Origin: Cryptomeria japonica
Taxonomy: Eukaryota > Streptophyta > Pinopsida > Cupressales > Cupressaceae
Assembly: GCF_030272615.1 (NCBI RefSeq)
Contig: NC_081408.1
Location: 204,189,113 to 204,253,112 of the forward strand
Reading direction: 5' to 3'
Length of the DNA stretch: 64,000 bases
The notes under the pieces are model-generated. The model was not told the DNA's origin. It did not search any database and saw nothing but the letters and a program-made list of their open reading frames with translations. The position numbers were made by a program, and so were the translations under genes. This document shows, piece after piece, positions 23,960 to 36,776 of the stretch (the stretch's first letter is position 1; every line of letters starts with the position of its first letter).

Positions 23960-24560
23960 ATACTTCTACCCATAATGATATTTTGATGCAAGAGGATGAT
24001 AAAGTTAGTACCCATACCAATTCTCTCACTTCTAGAGATGAAGTATTGATGGATTATGATTTCTCCCCCCCCCCAAACTATCTAATATTCATAAAAGACA
24101 TCTATTAAAAATATGATATCATCAACACTTCTTTCAATGATATCTCTTGGAGATGAAGCATTAAAGAGTGATGAAAAGTCTTCTCCCTAGATATATCTTT
24201 TAGTAGGATTATTTGATTCAAGATGTGCATGATTTAACCATTAATAATGAAAATAGAAATACACTAATTGGCATAGATGCCTATAACTCTCCTAGAGACC
24301 ACTTTTCTTATCAAAACATTTCAATCCAGCATTATATTATTCATTTTCTTAATGAAATCTCACCTAACATTATATTGAGTAAAGATGAAGATGAAAATAA
24401 TGGTGAGAACAACAGAATGATATATTACTCATTTACCTCCCAAGTTGACATGAATAATGCATCCTCCCATAGAGATCAATCCTTATTCATCTATTCATTT
24501 CTTTGGTTCTTTAAAATACATTTACACTACAAATTTTAATCAGCTATATGATGAAAGTCC
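23960..24560 (+). pseudogene. Gag-like region related to the left Ty3-type element
   Basis: The plus-strand translation includes SLTSRDEVLMDYDFS, then YDIINTSFNDISW. These match the repeated motifs of the minus-strand region at 2,439-3,078 (FTTRDEALMSFVF, DDIINTFLNV). A 108-codon open segment continues at 24,213-24,539 (FLNEISPNIILSKDEDENNG). Stops, a frameshift and a C10 tract at 24,065-24,074 break the frame. The family relation to the left copy is clear; the gag label is inferred from position. Confidence 0.45.
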
Positions 24561-25890
24561 TTTCACATTAGAGTTGCATAAACATTAAAATATTGGCTTT
24601 GACATTCTTTCTAAATAAGCAAATAGTGGAAAAATATTGTATGCATGGAACAAGATATCAAAATCCATATAGATCTCATGCATCATCATTATAAATAGGG
24701 GATAGGATTCTCTACTTGTCATTTTCTTCAAAATATCCTTCATTACCTCAAAAAATGTACAAAAAAAAATTGATTTACATGATAATGACATAATGCATAA
24801 ACATTTTTATTTACCTAAAGAAGAGAAATCATGTTAAGCCTCATAAGAGACCATTAGGTCACCCTCCCACATTTGAAATATTATAAGACTAGAAAAGTTG
24901 ATCACATGGATTTTTTATTTTGTTCTTATCATATGTATCATCATACTATTGCTAATTCTAGAGATTTTTTGAAAGAATTTAAAGAACGTGTCAATAATGA
25001 TTTCATTCCTATAATAGAGGATATTCAAATCTTTCTTGCTTATCATTTAATTCTATAGAATTTTTAGACCTATTATGGTTCTCCTCACTATGTGACACTA
25101 GAATCTTAACTTTGGGGGATTCATTACAATTCATAGTGCTACAACTTCATGTGAAATCATTCCTAGATAGAAACATACTAGCCTAATTATTCTTGTCTCT
25201 ATATTGAGGGGAAAGATCAATTTCCAAGAACTCAACCTTTATAAGAATCCACTTTCCCTTTGATGAATTATATATTTTATAATGATGTATGTCAATGCAT
25301 ATAATTATTTTCCCTTCATGAGGATTTTCTCCTTCCTTATAATTATGTATCTTTTCCCAAGACCTCTTTCTTACATGAAATTGTTTCTCTTACAAATAAT
25401 CTCTCCTTTCTATTGAAAGTTTGTTTCATGATCCTACCCCATCATATTATTTAAGATGTCGTGTTTTTTTGAAGATCTCCTCTCTTTTTGGAGGAAGATA
25501 TATTTAGAAAAAATATCTCTTCCTCCCTCTTTGATAGAAATGTACCCTTCAAAAAATAATCCCTTTACTCTTCTTGTAAAATGTTCCATCATAATAATAT
25601 CTTCCTTGTGTAATTATTCGCATCCTTTTTAAGGATCTTCTTTCTAGCTTGGTATTCATGTATTTTTCTGGAGGGTATCTATTGGTGTTGAATGTTTTTA
25701 TCCTTGATATGGATCTCTTACTTCCTTAAAATATCAACATGACATTATGTTGACATCATAAGGGGTACATATGAGGCCTCCTCATTTCTCATAGTTATTC
25801 ATTATTTTATCCCCAAAGTGGTGGTTTTGTGTTATATAACATCGCTTGAGAAATGGTTATCAATATATCTTAGCAAATTAATGACATGTA
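24561..25890. other. Internal or flanking sequence with no gene recognised
   Basis: T-rich sequence continuing in the style of the preceding gag-like region (repeated TTCTCCTTCC and CTTTCTT blocks) but with no readable frame. It may be the decayed rest of the same Ty3-type element. Confidence 0.35.
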
Positions 25891-25900
25891 TCCTTTATTT

Positions 25901-26440
25901 TGATCATTTACTATAGTGTGGCTTACTAGTGTGATATTTTAAACAATTGGTGATCTAGATGGATCACCTAGCATAGCACATTTTTTTAGAAAATGGTATC
26001 TATATGACTCTTCTTGATCATCTAGCGTAACTCAAGTTGCGAGGTTGATCCTTTAGAAAAACATATAATTTATAGTCTCAAATAATTGGTCAACTAGTAT
26101 AGTGAGGTTTGATAGTTTGATTATTGTTAATACTTTTTCATCCCTGAGCATTGGCCATCAAACCTAATGTAGCTTGTTATTATGATCATCATTGTTGGTT
26201 ACCTAGCATAATAACACCTGCTAGTGTAATAATTTTTTGCACAACATGGATCTCACAACAAAACACAACTTATTTTCTAGTAGAACTTGTGGATTTTCAT
26301 GGATCACCTAACACAACACAAATTTATAACTAGTAGAGTCCATGATGAAAACATGAATCACCCAACATAATAAACCTTGTTGGCCAATGGAATTCAATAT
26401 TTTCCTATGAACCCCTAACATAACATATCATCCTAGTTGT
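25901..26440 (+). repeat. Degenerate minisatellite, ~55-bp unit
   Basis: A unit of the form GGATCACCTAGCATAACACAA ... CTAGTRGAGT recurs about nine times, starting near 25,901, 25,961, 26,015, 26,088, 26,207, 26,257, 26,301, 26,355 and 26,409. Spacing is 44-73 bases, with one gap of about two units. Copies are diverged, so it is an old array. No coding role is visible. Confidence 0.55.
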
Positions 26441-26724
26441 TAGACCATAGATTCTTGTCTCAGCAATTGGTGTATGCTCTTATTCTTTTTATAATTTTTC
26501 TTGTGTCCTTGCAATAAAATTTTAAGAATAATATTTTTTGGTAAAAACCTTTTGTGTCCTTTAGTTTTCCTTGTTTGCATTTTCTTTTTCCTTTTGATTT
26601 TTTTTTCTCATCTTGCGTTTTGTGAATATTTTTTTGGATTTTGTTCTGTGAGTTAAAATCCTATGTTTGGGGACTTTCATCGCTCAACTTGGTGACATCT
26701 TATCTCTTGTAAGTATTTCTCAAT

Positions 26725-27871
<1,147 letters not shown>

Positions 27872-27977
27872 ATGTTTTGATTGTTAGAGATGGTATTTTC
27901 TATCCTACAATGTTCTTAAAGATCAATCAGATTTATCCATAATTTCTCATATTTATATTTCTTACAAATAGAGTAAT

Positions 27978-28588
27978 TGATGCAAGAGCATCCCCCATTC
28001 TTGGCAATCTTGCATCAACCAAATATATCTCCTTTCTATTTTTCTTTCTATTTTGCAGTTTCAGCATTTCATTCTGCATTTTCTAGCATTGGCTCACTAG
28101 ATCTTGAAGAGTTAGATTTTTCTTGAGGACTTGATCATCTACCTTATTTGCAAACCGTGGAGCATTTGGATCATTTTCTGGTAAGTTATCGCTACCAGTT
28201 TTCAAGATAGTTTTCTAGTACCAATTGCTTGGACCTATTTGCATTAGCTATCTACCAAATCCCTTCTGTAGGTTCCATATCCTTGAGCATTGACTCCGAT
28301 GTTGCTTGGCATGTGGCTGACCTTCCCAATTATCTACACTTCATCCTTTGGATTTTTTGAAAGAATTTCTTTTGTGGAGGCCAACCTTGTTTTTTTTACA
28401 CATTAGGTCTTGTTCTTCAGAATTTGAACCCTTTTTGGGCCAACTGGATCCCTTGGAACATATAAATAATTGTAATTAATCATTATAATGCAGATCAAAG
28501 GGGGTAGACAGAACATAGAAGCTAGATCTTAAGATTTGAGGTCCCGGTTGTGCCCTGTTCTGTAATTGAGCATGTTTTAGTAGGCCAA
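27978..28588 (+). repeat. Gypsy-A 5' LTR, left piece
   Basis: It begins TGATGCAAGAGCATCCCC and aligns with the 3' LTR from 55,889 up to the GTAGGCCAA at 28,588, where Gypsy-B enters. The last five bases, GCCAA, are one copy of Gypsy-B's target duplication. Confidence 0.9.
28461..28468 (+). promoter_or_regulatory. Gypsy-A 5' LTR TATA box
   Basis: TATAAATA is conserved at the matching place of the 3' LTR (56,370-56,377), with shared flanks GGATCCCTTGG upstream and ATTGTAATTAA downstream. This is the expected Pol II start region of the element's RNA. Confidence 0.6.
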
Positions 28589-28624
28589 TGATGTAGAGAG
28601 AATTGACTCACACCTACTTGTGGT
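28589..28624 (-). repeat. Gypsy-B 3' LTR, outer piece
   Basis: 36 bases (TGATGTAGAGAGAATTGACT...) match 49,426-49,461 and are cut at GTGGT by Copia-C. Confidence 0.88.
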
Positions 28625-29079
28625 TGTTGGTATTTTGGTATGGTTTTGTCATTGATGTCAACACCTACTAAAACTCTAGCACTTTGGAGAATCAACAAGA
28701 TTCACTGGCAGACAAGTGACTCATGCATAGTCACTAGTATCTGGTACACCGGCAAGATATAATAATCACCAACACTTGGAATGATATAGAAAACACTTGG
28801 TTATGTCGAAGGCATTGTGTGGACACTTTGTTTGGAGTTTTGTTTATTGATACATTAGCATTTGCATATTTGTTGTTACCGGTAAATAGGTCCAGGGTTA
28901 CACCGGCAGGCTTATCTTTTCCATATCAACACGACACACTATGGAGATGACTAATCATTGTTGCAAATGCATTAAGACAACATGTTCAATTGGTTATTGC
29001 ATCGGATGTTGTATTACTTGTAAAATATTTTTATTGTAATATCTTGTAGAGCCGACCTACTAAAATTGGTCTTAGGTTC
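28625..29079 (+). repeat. Copia-C truncated 5' LTR
   Basis: It aligns with 30,670-31,127 of the 3' LTR up to CTTAGGTT and then switches to RT coding sequence. No primer site follows. Confidence 0.9.
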
Positions 29080-30290
29080 TGGATATTAAATGTGCATTTT
29101 TGAATGGAGATCTTGAAGAGGAAGTGTACATTGAACAACCTGATGGGTTTTCTTTGACAGATGACAAAGTTATGGTTTGTAGGTTAAGAAAAGCTTTGTA
29201 TGGATTGAAACAAGCTCCAAGAGCTTGGTATGCAAGATTGGATAAGTATCTTTTGAAGATTGGTTTTTCTAAAGGTAATGCAGACAACAATTTATACTAT
29301 AAAGTGACTAATAATGACATCTTGATTATAGAAGTATTTGTTGATGATATAATCTTTGGAGGAGAAGATGGATTATGTAAAGAATTTTCCGTTAAAATGC
29401 AGTAAGAATTTGAAATGTCTATGATTGGAGAAATAAAATTCTTTTTAGGATTGTAGATCTCACAGACTGATAAAGGTATATTCTTGAGTCAATCCAAGTA
29501 CTTAAAAGAGTTACTAAAGAAATTTGGGATGGAGAACTCTAAACCGGTAAGCACACCTATGATAACAAATGACAAATTATCACTAAGGGATGAATCTACA
29601 CCTGTTAATCCAACTAGATACAAATCTATGATAGGAGGTTTACTATATTTGACACAAACCAGACCTAATATTATGAATGTAGTATGTATTGTTTCAATAT
29701 TTCAAAGTAATCCTAGACAAAATCATGAATCAACAGTAAAAAGGTTTTTCCGCTACTTACAAGGCACTACAAATCTTGGATTATAGTATCCTAGAGATCA
29801 AAACTTTGAATTATGTGCATACACAAATGCAAATTGGGTAGGAGATGTGGATGATTGAAAATGAACCACTGGCAGAGCATTCTTTCTTGGAAACAGATTA
29901 GTTTCTTGGTTGAGTAAGAAACAAAGTTGTACATCTTTATCAACAGCAAAATCAAAATATGTTGCAACAACAGCTAACTGTACACAGGTACTATGGCTTA
30001 AGAAAATGTTAAAAGGCATAAAGGTAAAATGCAAGGAACCTATTACTATTTATTGTGATAACACTACAACAATTGATATATCTAAGAATCCGGTATTACA
30101 TTCTAAAACCAAACATGTTTCTATCAAACTGAATTTTCTAAGGGAAAATGTTGAAGCAAAGGAAATAAAACTTGTTTATGTGAATAATAAAGAGCAGATT
30201 GCAGATATCTTTACTAAACCTCTTCCTAAGGAGACTTTTGAATATCTTAGAGATCAGCTTGGGGTCATACCCCCATCGGTAGAGACTTAG
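29080..30290 (+). pseudogene. Copia-C reverse transcriptase (second half) and RNase H
   Basis: A single reading frame with four in-frame stops (near 29,403, 29,454, 29,785 and 29,858) and no frameshift. It reads DIKCAFLNGDLEEEVYIEQ, KALYGLKQAPRAWYARLDKY, EVFVDDIIFGG (the catalytic VDD box), MIGGLLYLTQTRPNI and the RNase H blocks AYTNANWVGD, SLSTAKSKYVA, IYCDNTT, KHVSIKLNFLREN and QIADIFTKPLP. In RNase H, Asp of the first block is Asn and the Glu of STAESEY is Lys, so it is inactive. All stops could be point changes. It ends at TAG near 30,288. Confidence 0.92.
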
Positions 30291-30669
30291 GAAGTTGGTG
30301 ATTGTCATCAACTAACATAATTAACAGAGAAATCTTTTTTTCCAGCTTTGATGGGAAGCTACTTCTCAAGGGGAGTAGTTGGTATATTGAATTGATTGGT
30401 ATTTTGTATATTAACCTAGTTTTGTTGTAACTTTGGCATTTGATGTCAAAGGGGGAGAGATTGGTATGGAAAAACATAAGGAAACCACATGTTGCTCCTA
30501 GGGGGAGAGATTGTTGTTTGGGAGAGATTATTACTCTCTGTATCTGGATTTTTGATTTCTGGTTATGATCTCTTTTTGGAGATTATTGGTTTTTGGTATT
30601 TGGCATTTCTGTTTTGGCACTTTGATGGTTTTTCCATCTTGTGTTTCCATCAATGCCAAAGGGGGAGAT
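30291..30669 (+). other. Copia-C 3' leader with repeated polypurine tracts
   Basis: Three AGGGGGAG tracts occur before the LTR: at about 30,450, 30,500 and 30,659 (CCAAAGGGGGAGATT, abutting the LTR). Multiple such tracts are a known trait of Sireviruses. The same trio occurs in element D at 41,529, 41,593 and 41,651. Confidence 0.75.
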
Positions 30670-31732
30670 TGTTGGTATTTTGGTATGGTTTTGTCATTGA
30701 TGTCAACACCTACTAAAACTCTAGCACTTTGGAGCATCAACAACATTCACTAGCAGGCAAGTGACTCATGCATAGTCACCGGTATCTGGTATACCAGCAA
30801 GATATAATGATCACCGACACTTGGAATGATATGGAAAACACTTGGTTATGTCGAAGACATTGTGTGGACACTTTGTTTTGGAGTTTTGTTTATTGATACA
30901 TTAGCATTTGCATATTTGCTATTATCGGCAAATAGGTCCAGGGTTACACCGACAGGCTTATCTTTTCCAGATCAGCACGACATGCTATGGGATGATTAAT
31001 TATTGTTGTAAATGCACTAAGCCGACATGTTCAATCGGTTATTGCATCAAATGTTGTAGTATTTTTAAAATGTTTTTATTGTAATATCTTGTAGAGCCGA
31101 CCTACTAAAATTGGTCTTAGGTTATGGTATAAATGTAAGATCTTATTTGTAAGATCAAAGGTGAAATACAAAAAAGGATTGTGTGAAGGTATATGCAAGA
31201 ATAAGCAGAGCTATACACGAAGACATCATTTTAAGATTGAAGGAAGGTTTTTTGGGAAGATAATTAGAACTACGCTAGTACTGAATCCAGCATATGAAGA
31301 TGCTATTTTGTGTAGTACATTCTTATTGGATTTAACCATCCAACTGTAGTCAGTGTGACTCCCATTTTGTGATTGAGCATTGAGCTCTAGGCACTTGGCC
31401 TTTCTACATGTGCAGACCCCATTTATGTACTTTTACTATATGTAGTAGTATCATCTGATTGTGGGTAAGGTTTCCCACTACGATTTTTCCCCTTATAGGG
31501 TTTCCACATACAAATATTGGTGTTATGTGTTGTGGATGACTTTGTCCTTATGTTTCATGCACTAATCCTTACCGGTATAGCAATTAACTATTAAAACTAT
31601 ATACCGGAATATTAAACTAGTTTACCAGTATTAAGAATTAAGTTGGTTAAGTTGCTTTGGTTTGAATTTATTTGACAATTGATTCACCCCCCCCCCCCCC
31701 CCCCGCCTCTCAATTGTCTCCGGGACCTAACA
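30670..31732 (+). repeat. Copia-C 3' LTR
   Basis: 1,063 bp, TGTTGG...CTAACA, with a TATAAATG promoter candidate near 31,127 and an 18-base C run at 31,687-31,704 shortly before its end. Confidence 0.9.
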
Positions 31733-33320
31733 GTGGCTACCTTGTCTTGGTATCTCCTCAAGCTAACTAGAACCATCCAATGGTTCTACACCTTCACACC
31801 CTCTAAGGGTCTGAAGGACCTACCATCTCTGACCTTCCCAAGGTCCTTAGACTAGGATAAATACTTTTTGTTTTATGAATTCCATACTCTTTCTTAGGAG
31901 ACCTTGTTTGCTAACTCCCTTTCACACTCAACGTAAGTGTTCAACCCCTCTACGATAGGATATTGATTCTCCACATTACTCACACAAGGATGGATGAAAT
32001 TGTATGGGTTCTCAACCATACTCCTTCCCCAAAATCTTTGGTATATACTGATCCCAAGCTTCACAAGCAAAACTGCACTTTTAGGCCTAATAGAAGACAT
32101 AATTCTAGTAGCCGTGTCAGTGGGGTATTCTGATTTTATCTACCAATATTCCTTGACAACCATATGAACACATTACTATTCCACACACCCTTTTTGGGTT
32201 TACATACAATACTTGAAAATGAGAGATGGGTTTTGTCATTAACATGTCTAACCCTTAATGGGCTAACTAGACCTAATTGCCCCTTCGTAGGCCTAAAAGT
32301 AGGGATTCTCTCAAACACCTTCACTAGTCCAATCGCTTGAATAAACTGATGTTAGTTCTAGGTATTTTCTTCCATAAGGAATTCCATTCCAGCCATCCTT
32401 CATCTCCATCCACTGCATTTACACAATTAGGGCCTCTTACCCTTGTTACCTTATGCTTGCCAACTTAACGTGCCAAGCTTAGGGTATGGTGGCAAATCTT
32501 TGGTTTAGATTCCTTTGTCTCGAAACCAAAAAGAAAACATAAAATACATTGTAACCTAACATTCCACAAGATTTTAGAGTGGGTATCCACCATGGAATGT
32601 TAGGTTGGACCCATTGTGCTCTCAAGATCCTAGTTTTTAGGGCTTTTGCACCCACCTGCAACAAAATGAAGATAAATTACAAAATACAACACTTAAATAC
32701 TTAAAAGCAAAATAAAAATGAAGGTAAGACACTAGTCTAATAATCCATGTCCCTATTTTGGAATTATTAACCCGTATAGGTTGTACAAACTTGCAAAGAA
32801 TCGGCAATAACTCAGAAGAACACACCAAATGGAGAAATCAAACTTGTCTATTTGCTTGAAATCTTCAACAACCAATTATCATTAGTATTTACAAGACTTG
32901 GATTATTTACACATGCTCACAACCAATTGTGACAACCAACTAGCAGTTGGTGTACAAGATCTGGTGAAAATGTTACAAAGTTTCTATGAGCAACTTTTGC
33001 AACTTTTGCAATTTTTGCATTCGGTGATCAAATTTTCTCAACCCAAATCTTGGTCACTTCCAAGTTACTCATATGACCTCAAAAACCTCAAAATATCACC
33101 AACCAACCTACATTAACCCAAAAACAACTTATCCTAGCAAGTGCTCTACCTAACACCCTTAGGAGCTCACATGCCAACACTGGCCAAACATAGACTCTTA
33201 GCACCCTTACAATCATTTGAGCACACACTCAATGGCCTCTTGGCCTTATGAAAAAGATAAAAAAAAGATTCAAACATCTTGGAAACAAACTCAACAAAAT
33301 TGTTAAGTGCCCCTGCACCA
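31733..33320 (-). repeat. Gypsy-B 3' LTR, inner piece
   Basis: It resumes with GTGGCTACCTTGTC after Copia-C and runs to CTGCACCA at 33,320. On the minus strand the LTR starts there after CCCCAGGAGTA, a candidate polypurine tract. It aligns throughout with 49,457-51,048. Confidence 0.9.
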
Positions 33321-33341
33321 TACTCCTGGGGTAGGAAAGAC

Positions 33342-33548
33342 TCAAGTCCCTTGAGTAGGCAGGGCTTGAATAGTGGTTACATGTTGCAGTATATCTACTT
33401 CTGACATCCATGTAGCTTCAGATTCAAGTAGACTTGTCCATTTAACCAGGTAGTCTCTAGAGACTCCTTTTCTAATCCTTTTGCAATCTTTGAATCTAGA
33501 ATGCAATCCAATGTCACCGGTTGGCTTGGAGGTAAGTCTTTTATCCAA
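33342..33548 (-). pseudogene. Gypsy-B chromodomain
   Basis: SRDYLVKWTSLLESEATWMS, then EVDILQHVTTIQA, is a chromodomain at the C-terminus of the integrase, just upstream of the 3' LTR. Confidence 0.82.
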
Positions 33549-33853
33549 TTTACATCTTCAGTAGTAGTATGCTCTTCTTTGTTTGCAATTGACTGAGTTC
33601 CTTTATACTAAAAAAAATCACATTCATTAAAGATTGGTTATATACCCAAGTTTGGTGGTAGTTCCACCTCATAGGCATTGTTGCCATACTTATGCACAAC
33701 TTTAAGAGGTCCAATCTTCTTCATGCATAGTTTGCTAGGCTTCCCCTTAGGGAGTCTCTCCTTTCTCAGATACACCATGACCAGATTGCCTACCTTGTTG
33801 TGTACTTCTCTCTTTGTTTTGTTTACGTGTATCTTGTATTTCTTCTTGTTATG

Positions 33854-34600
33854 CTATAATGTTTTCTTGACTTGTTCATTTATCTCCTTCATATTCTCTG
33901 CAAAGTTTTCACCTTGGGCACTCCTATGGTTCATGGACCTGAGATCCCTAAGTTCTAAGATACCCCTTGGGTGAAATCCATATACAATCTCAAATGGACT
34001 CCGGCCTATGCTCCTATTGATAGAGTCATTGTAGGAATACTCTACTTGTCCCAATACTAGATCCCAAGCTTGATAATGTTATTTGGTGAGACATCTCAAT
34101 AAATTACCCAAGGATCTATTTACTACTCCATTTTGACCATCAGATTGTGGATGGTATGCAGATGAAAAATAAAGGTTGGTACCAATTTTCTTCCATAAGG
34201 CTCACCAAAAGTGGCTCACAAATTTAGTATCTCTATCACTCACAATACCAATTGGCAAACCATGGATCCTTACAATCTCTTTGAAAAACAACCCTGCTAT
34301 GTAGGAGGCATCATTAGTGCATTTGCAAGGCACAAAGTGTGCCATCTTGCTGAATCTATCCACTATGACATTGACACTATCATATCCTCTTGAGGTTCTA
34401 GGCAAACTAAGGACAAATTTCACGCTCAAGTATTCCCAATGTCTTTTTGGTATGCTTAATGGCTGATATAAACCTACATTACTAGAGGTAGCCTTGGCTC
34501 TTTGGCATATGGTACATTGCTCCACAAACCTTCTAACATATGTTTGAAGTCTAGGCCAATAATAAAATCTTCCAACCTACTCTAAGGTCTTGTCAAGACA
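33854..34600 (-). pseudogene. Gypsy-B integrase core
   Basis: CTICQRAKATSSNVGLYQPL is the end of the zinc region. WEYLSVKFVLSLP stands where WEDLSxDFVxGLP is usual, so the first catalytic Asp is replaced. VSDRDTKFVSHFW holds the second Asp, and VEYSYNDSINRSIGRSPFEI follows. The segment with the catalytic Glu (34,055-34,200) contains stops and a frame change. Confidence 0.85.
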
Positions 34601-34660
34601 AAAAGGTCCACCCAGGCTGCCTTGATGCTTCTCTTTGATGATATTGTCTCTCATGGAGCA

Positions 34661-35197
34661 TTATGGTATGCAAAGTAGGCGTCCTTTAATTAATAACCCT
34701 TCCTGCAACATAAAATCAAAATAGGCAACATGACCGACATTAGCATACTTTGAACAAACATCATATACTTCACCAAAATATTTGTCACCTTGGTCGAGAT
34801 CTTTGAGGTCACTTAACCCCACACTTTGTAGCTGCACCTCTTGAATGATGAGAATCCTTCTACTTAAGGCATCTACTACATTATTGGTGAATCCTTTCTT
34901 GTGCTTGATGGAAAAGGTGTAGGCCTGCAAATACTCAAACCACTTGAGGTGTCTTTGGTTCAATTTCTCCTACCCATTAAAAAAAACTAAGTGCATGATT
35001 GTCAGTGTAGACTATTAACTCTTGAGGTAACAGATAATGCCACCACTTCTTGAGTGCTTGTTTTGCTTCATTGAGATTCTCAAAGAAGAATGGAAATGGG
35101 TGACCTTCTTGACTCAAAATGGCCCCTATAGCCAACTTCCTAGCATCACACTCCACAGTGAAGAGGTGATGAAATTAGGGAGTCTAAGGTAAGGGAT
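34661..35197 (-). pseudogene. Gypsy-B RNase H, internally deleted
   Basis: The minus strand reads ECDARKLAIGAIL, then NLNEAKQALKKW..HYLLPQ and IVYTDNHAL. Compared with the family, about 15-20 residues between LN(D/E)AK and QALKKW are missing near 35,060, including the segment with the catalytic Glu. The tail MNQRHLKWFEYLQAYTFSI and VVDALSRR leads toward the integrase zinc region. Confidence 0.8.
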
Positions 35198-35773
35198 TTA
35201 TGCTACCTTTTGTTTCAGCAACTCAAACCCCTTGTCTGTTGCACTAGTCCATTTAAGCTGACATTTTATCCCACCTTTGATGGTGTTTAAGATAGGTTCA
35301 CACACATGGCTAAAATCCCTAATGAACTTCCTCTTGAAAGAAGCTAAACCATGGAAACTTATTAAATCTCCTATTGACTTAGGAGTAGGCCAATTCACTA
35401 TTTCTTCTACTTTTGATGGATCCACTTTTAAACAACCTTGAGAAACTACAAAACCAAGATACACCAATTCATTTTTTAAAAACTCACATTTATCAAGTTG
35501 ATCATCAACTTTTCTTGATGTAGCTTCCTCAACACTTGATTCAAGTGTTTGATGTGCTCCTGCTTTGACCTGCTAAAAATGCAAATGTCATCTAGATAAA
35601 CAATGACAAACTTACCAATGAACTCTGCAAGAACTTCATTCATGAGCCTCATGAAGGTTCTAGGTGTATTTGTGATCCCAAAGGGCATCACCAACCATTC
35701 ATATCACCCTTCATTTGTCTTAAAGGATATCTTCCATTCATCACTAGGTCTGATCCTAATTTGATGATAACCT
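35198..35773 (-). pseudogene. Gypsy-B reverse transcriptase, C-terminal part
   Basis: It resumes at GYHQIRI next to element D, then reads VMPFGITNTPRTFMRLMNEV, FVIVYLDDICIFSRSK (intact YLDD) and, after a frame change near 35,470, LVYLGFVVSQGCLKVDPSKV. Confidence 0.9.
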
Positions 35774-36702
35774 TGTTGGCAATTGACACTCATTGGATTC
35801 ATTTTGTTGACATTGATGGCAACAAGATCAGATAGAAGGCAACAAGACTTGATGGAAGTCTCAAACCGTCTCTAGGAGGCATATACCAATAGATACCGAC
35901 ATTAAAAGCATTTAGGGCTACACTGACACCAGCATCAGCACCGATATCAATACTTCAAGGGATCCGGCATCAAGGAAGATCTATTTAGTAAATGATTTTG
36001 TAATTATTGTCAAGGCGGACATTGAATATTCTTTGTAAATGCATTGTAAGTCAACATAAGGCATTTCATATATTATAGGTATATAAGTCAGTCTGCTAGG
36101 TCAATTTAAAGATATGGAGAGATGGTATAAAGATAGACATACAACAGAATTGTGAGATGCAAAATATATGTATGGAGATCACTTCTGTATGAGAAGTTTG
36201 TATCATGCAATGATTTATAGATAGCTAGGAAAGCATTCTTGGAGGACAAGTAATACCGGTAATAGTTAAAGATTGTGAACCGGTACATAGTAGAACCAGA
36301 ACCAGAACTCTATTTGGCATAGCAGATGCATTCTTCAATTCATTTTTAGTAATTTACTTTGGTAGAAAGCTTATAGTCAGTGAGGATCTTTAGTGATGAA
36401 GCAGTATGTTCTAGGCAGTATGCCTTCCTGCAAGTGCAGGCCCTTATTTATGTAATATCTTTTCATATGGCCAGTGAACTGATATTGTGCGTCACAAATC
36501 CCACTGTGGTTTTTTCTCATTGAATCTTTCCACATATAAATTATGTGTGTTATGGTGTTCATTTATGTGGATGGTTTATTTGCTTCTTGTTATATGCTTA
36601 GTTGTTTACCGGTATATACATGCATGATTTAGAAAGTTAAATATTGTTGATTCTAACAAAACACTGATTCACCCCCCCTCTTAGTGTTGTCAAATCCCAA
36701 CA
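35774..36702 (+). repeat. Element D 5' LTR
   Basis: 929 bp, TGTTGGCAATTGACAC to AAATCCCAACA. A TATATAAG at about 36,081 is a promoter candidate. By eye, about one base in ten differs from the 3' LTR over the first 250 bases, so the insertion is not recent. CCGGTA/CCGACA-type motifs are frequent. Confidence 0.93.
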
Positions 36703-36704
36703 AT

Positions 36705-36716
36705 TGGTATCAGAGC
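36705..36716 (+). other. Element D primer-binding site
   Basis: TGGTATCAGAGC, two bases after the LTR end, is a perfect plant initiator-tRNA-Met primer site. Confidence 0.93.
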
Positions 36717-36776
36717 TTCTTACCTCGAAAGAAGTTTAATAGCTTGAGGAAGATCCTGAAACTGGAATCTTTGAAC

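Larger units (their letters stand above)
28625..31732 (+). mobile_element. Copia-C: Sirevirus-like Copia element with large internal deletion
   Basis: It starts TGTTGGTATTTTGG and ends GGGACCTAACA. The target duplication GTGGT/GTGGC (28,620-28,624 and 31,733-31,737) sits inside Gypsy-B's 3' LTR, whose other copy shows the uninterrupted site. The 5' LTR is cut after about 455 bases and joined directly to the middle of RT at about 29,079. The rest of the LTR, the primer site, Gag, protease, integrase and half of RT are therefore gone. The 3' LTR is complete. RT/RNase H sequence style and multiple AGGGGGAG tracts suggest the Sirevirus lineage. Confidence 0.9.

Noticed and set aside
27973-27977. 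Firm target-site duplication for Gypsy-A
   Set aside because: GTAAT and ACAAT agree at only three of five bases; two transitions could explain it, but it is not strong enough to count as proof.
33678-33974. 98-codon plus-strand frame
   Set aside because: Antisense to the Gypsy-B integrase C-terminus.
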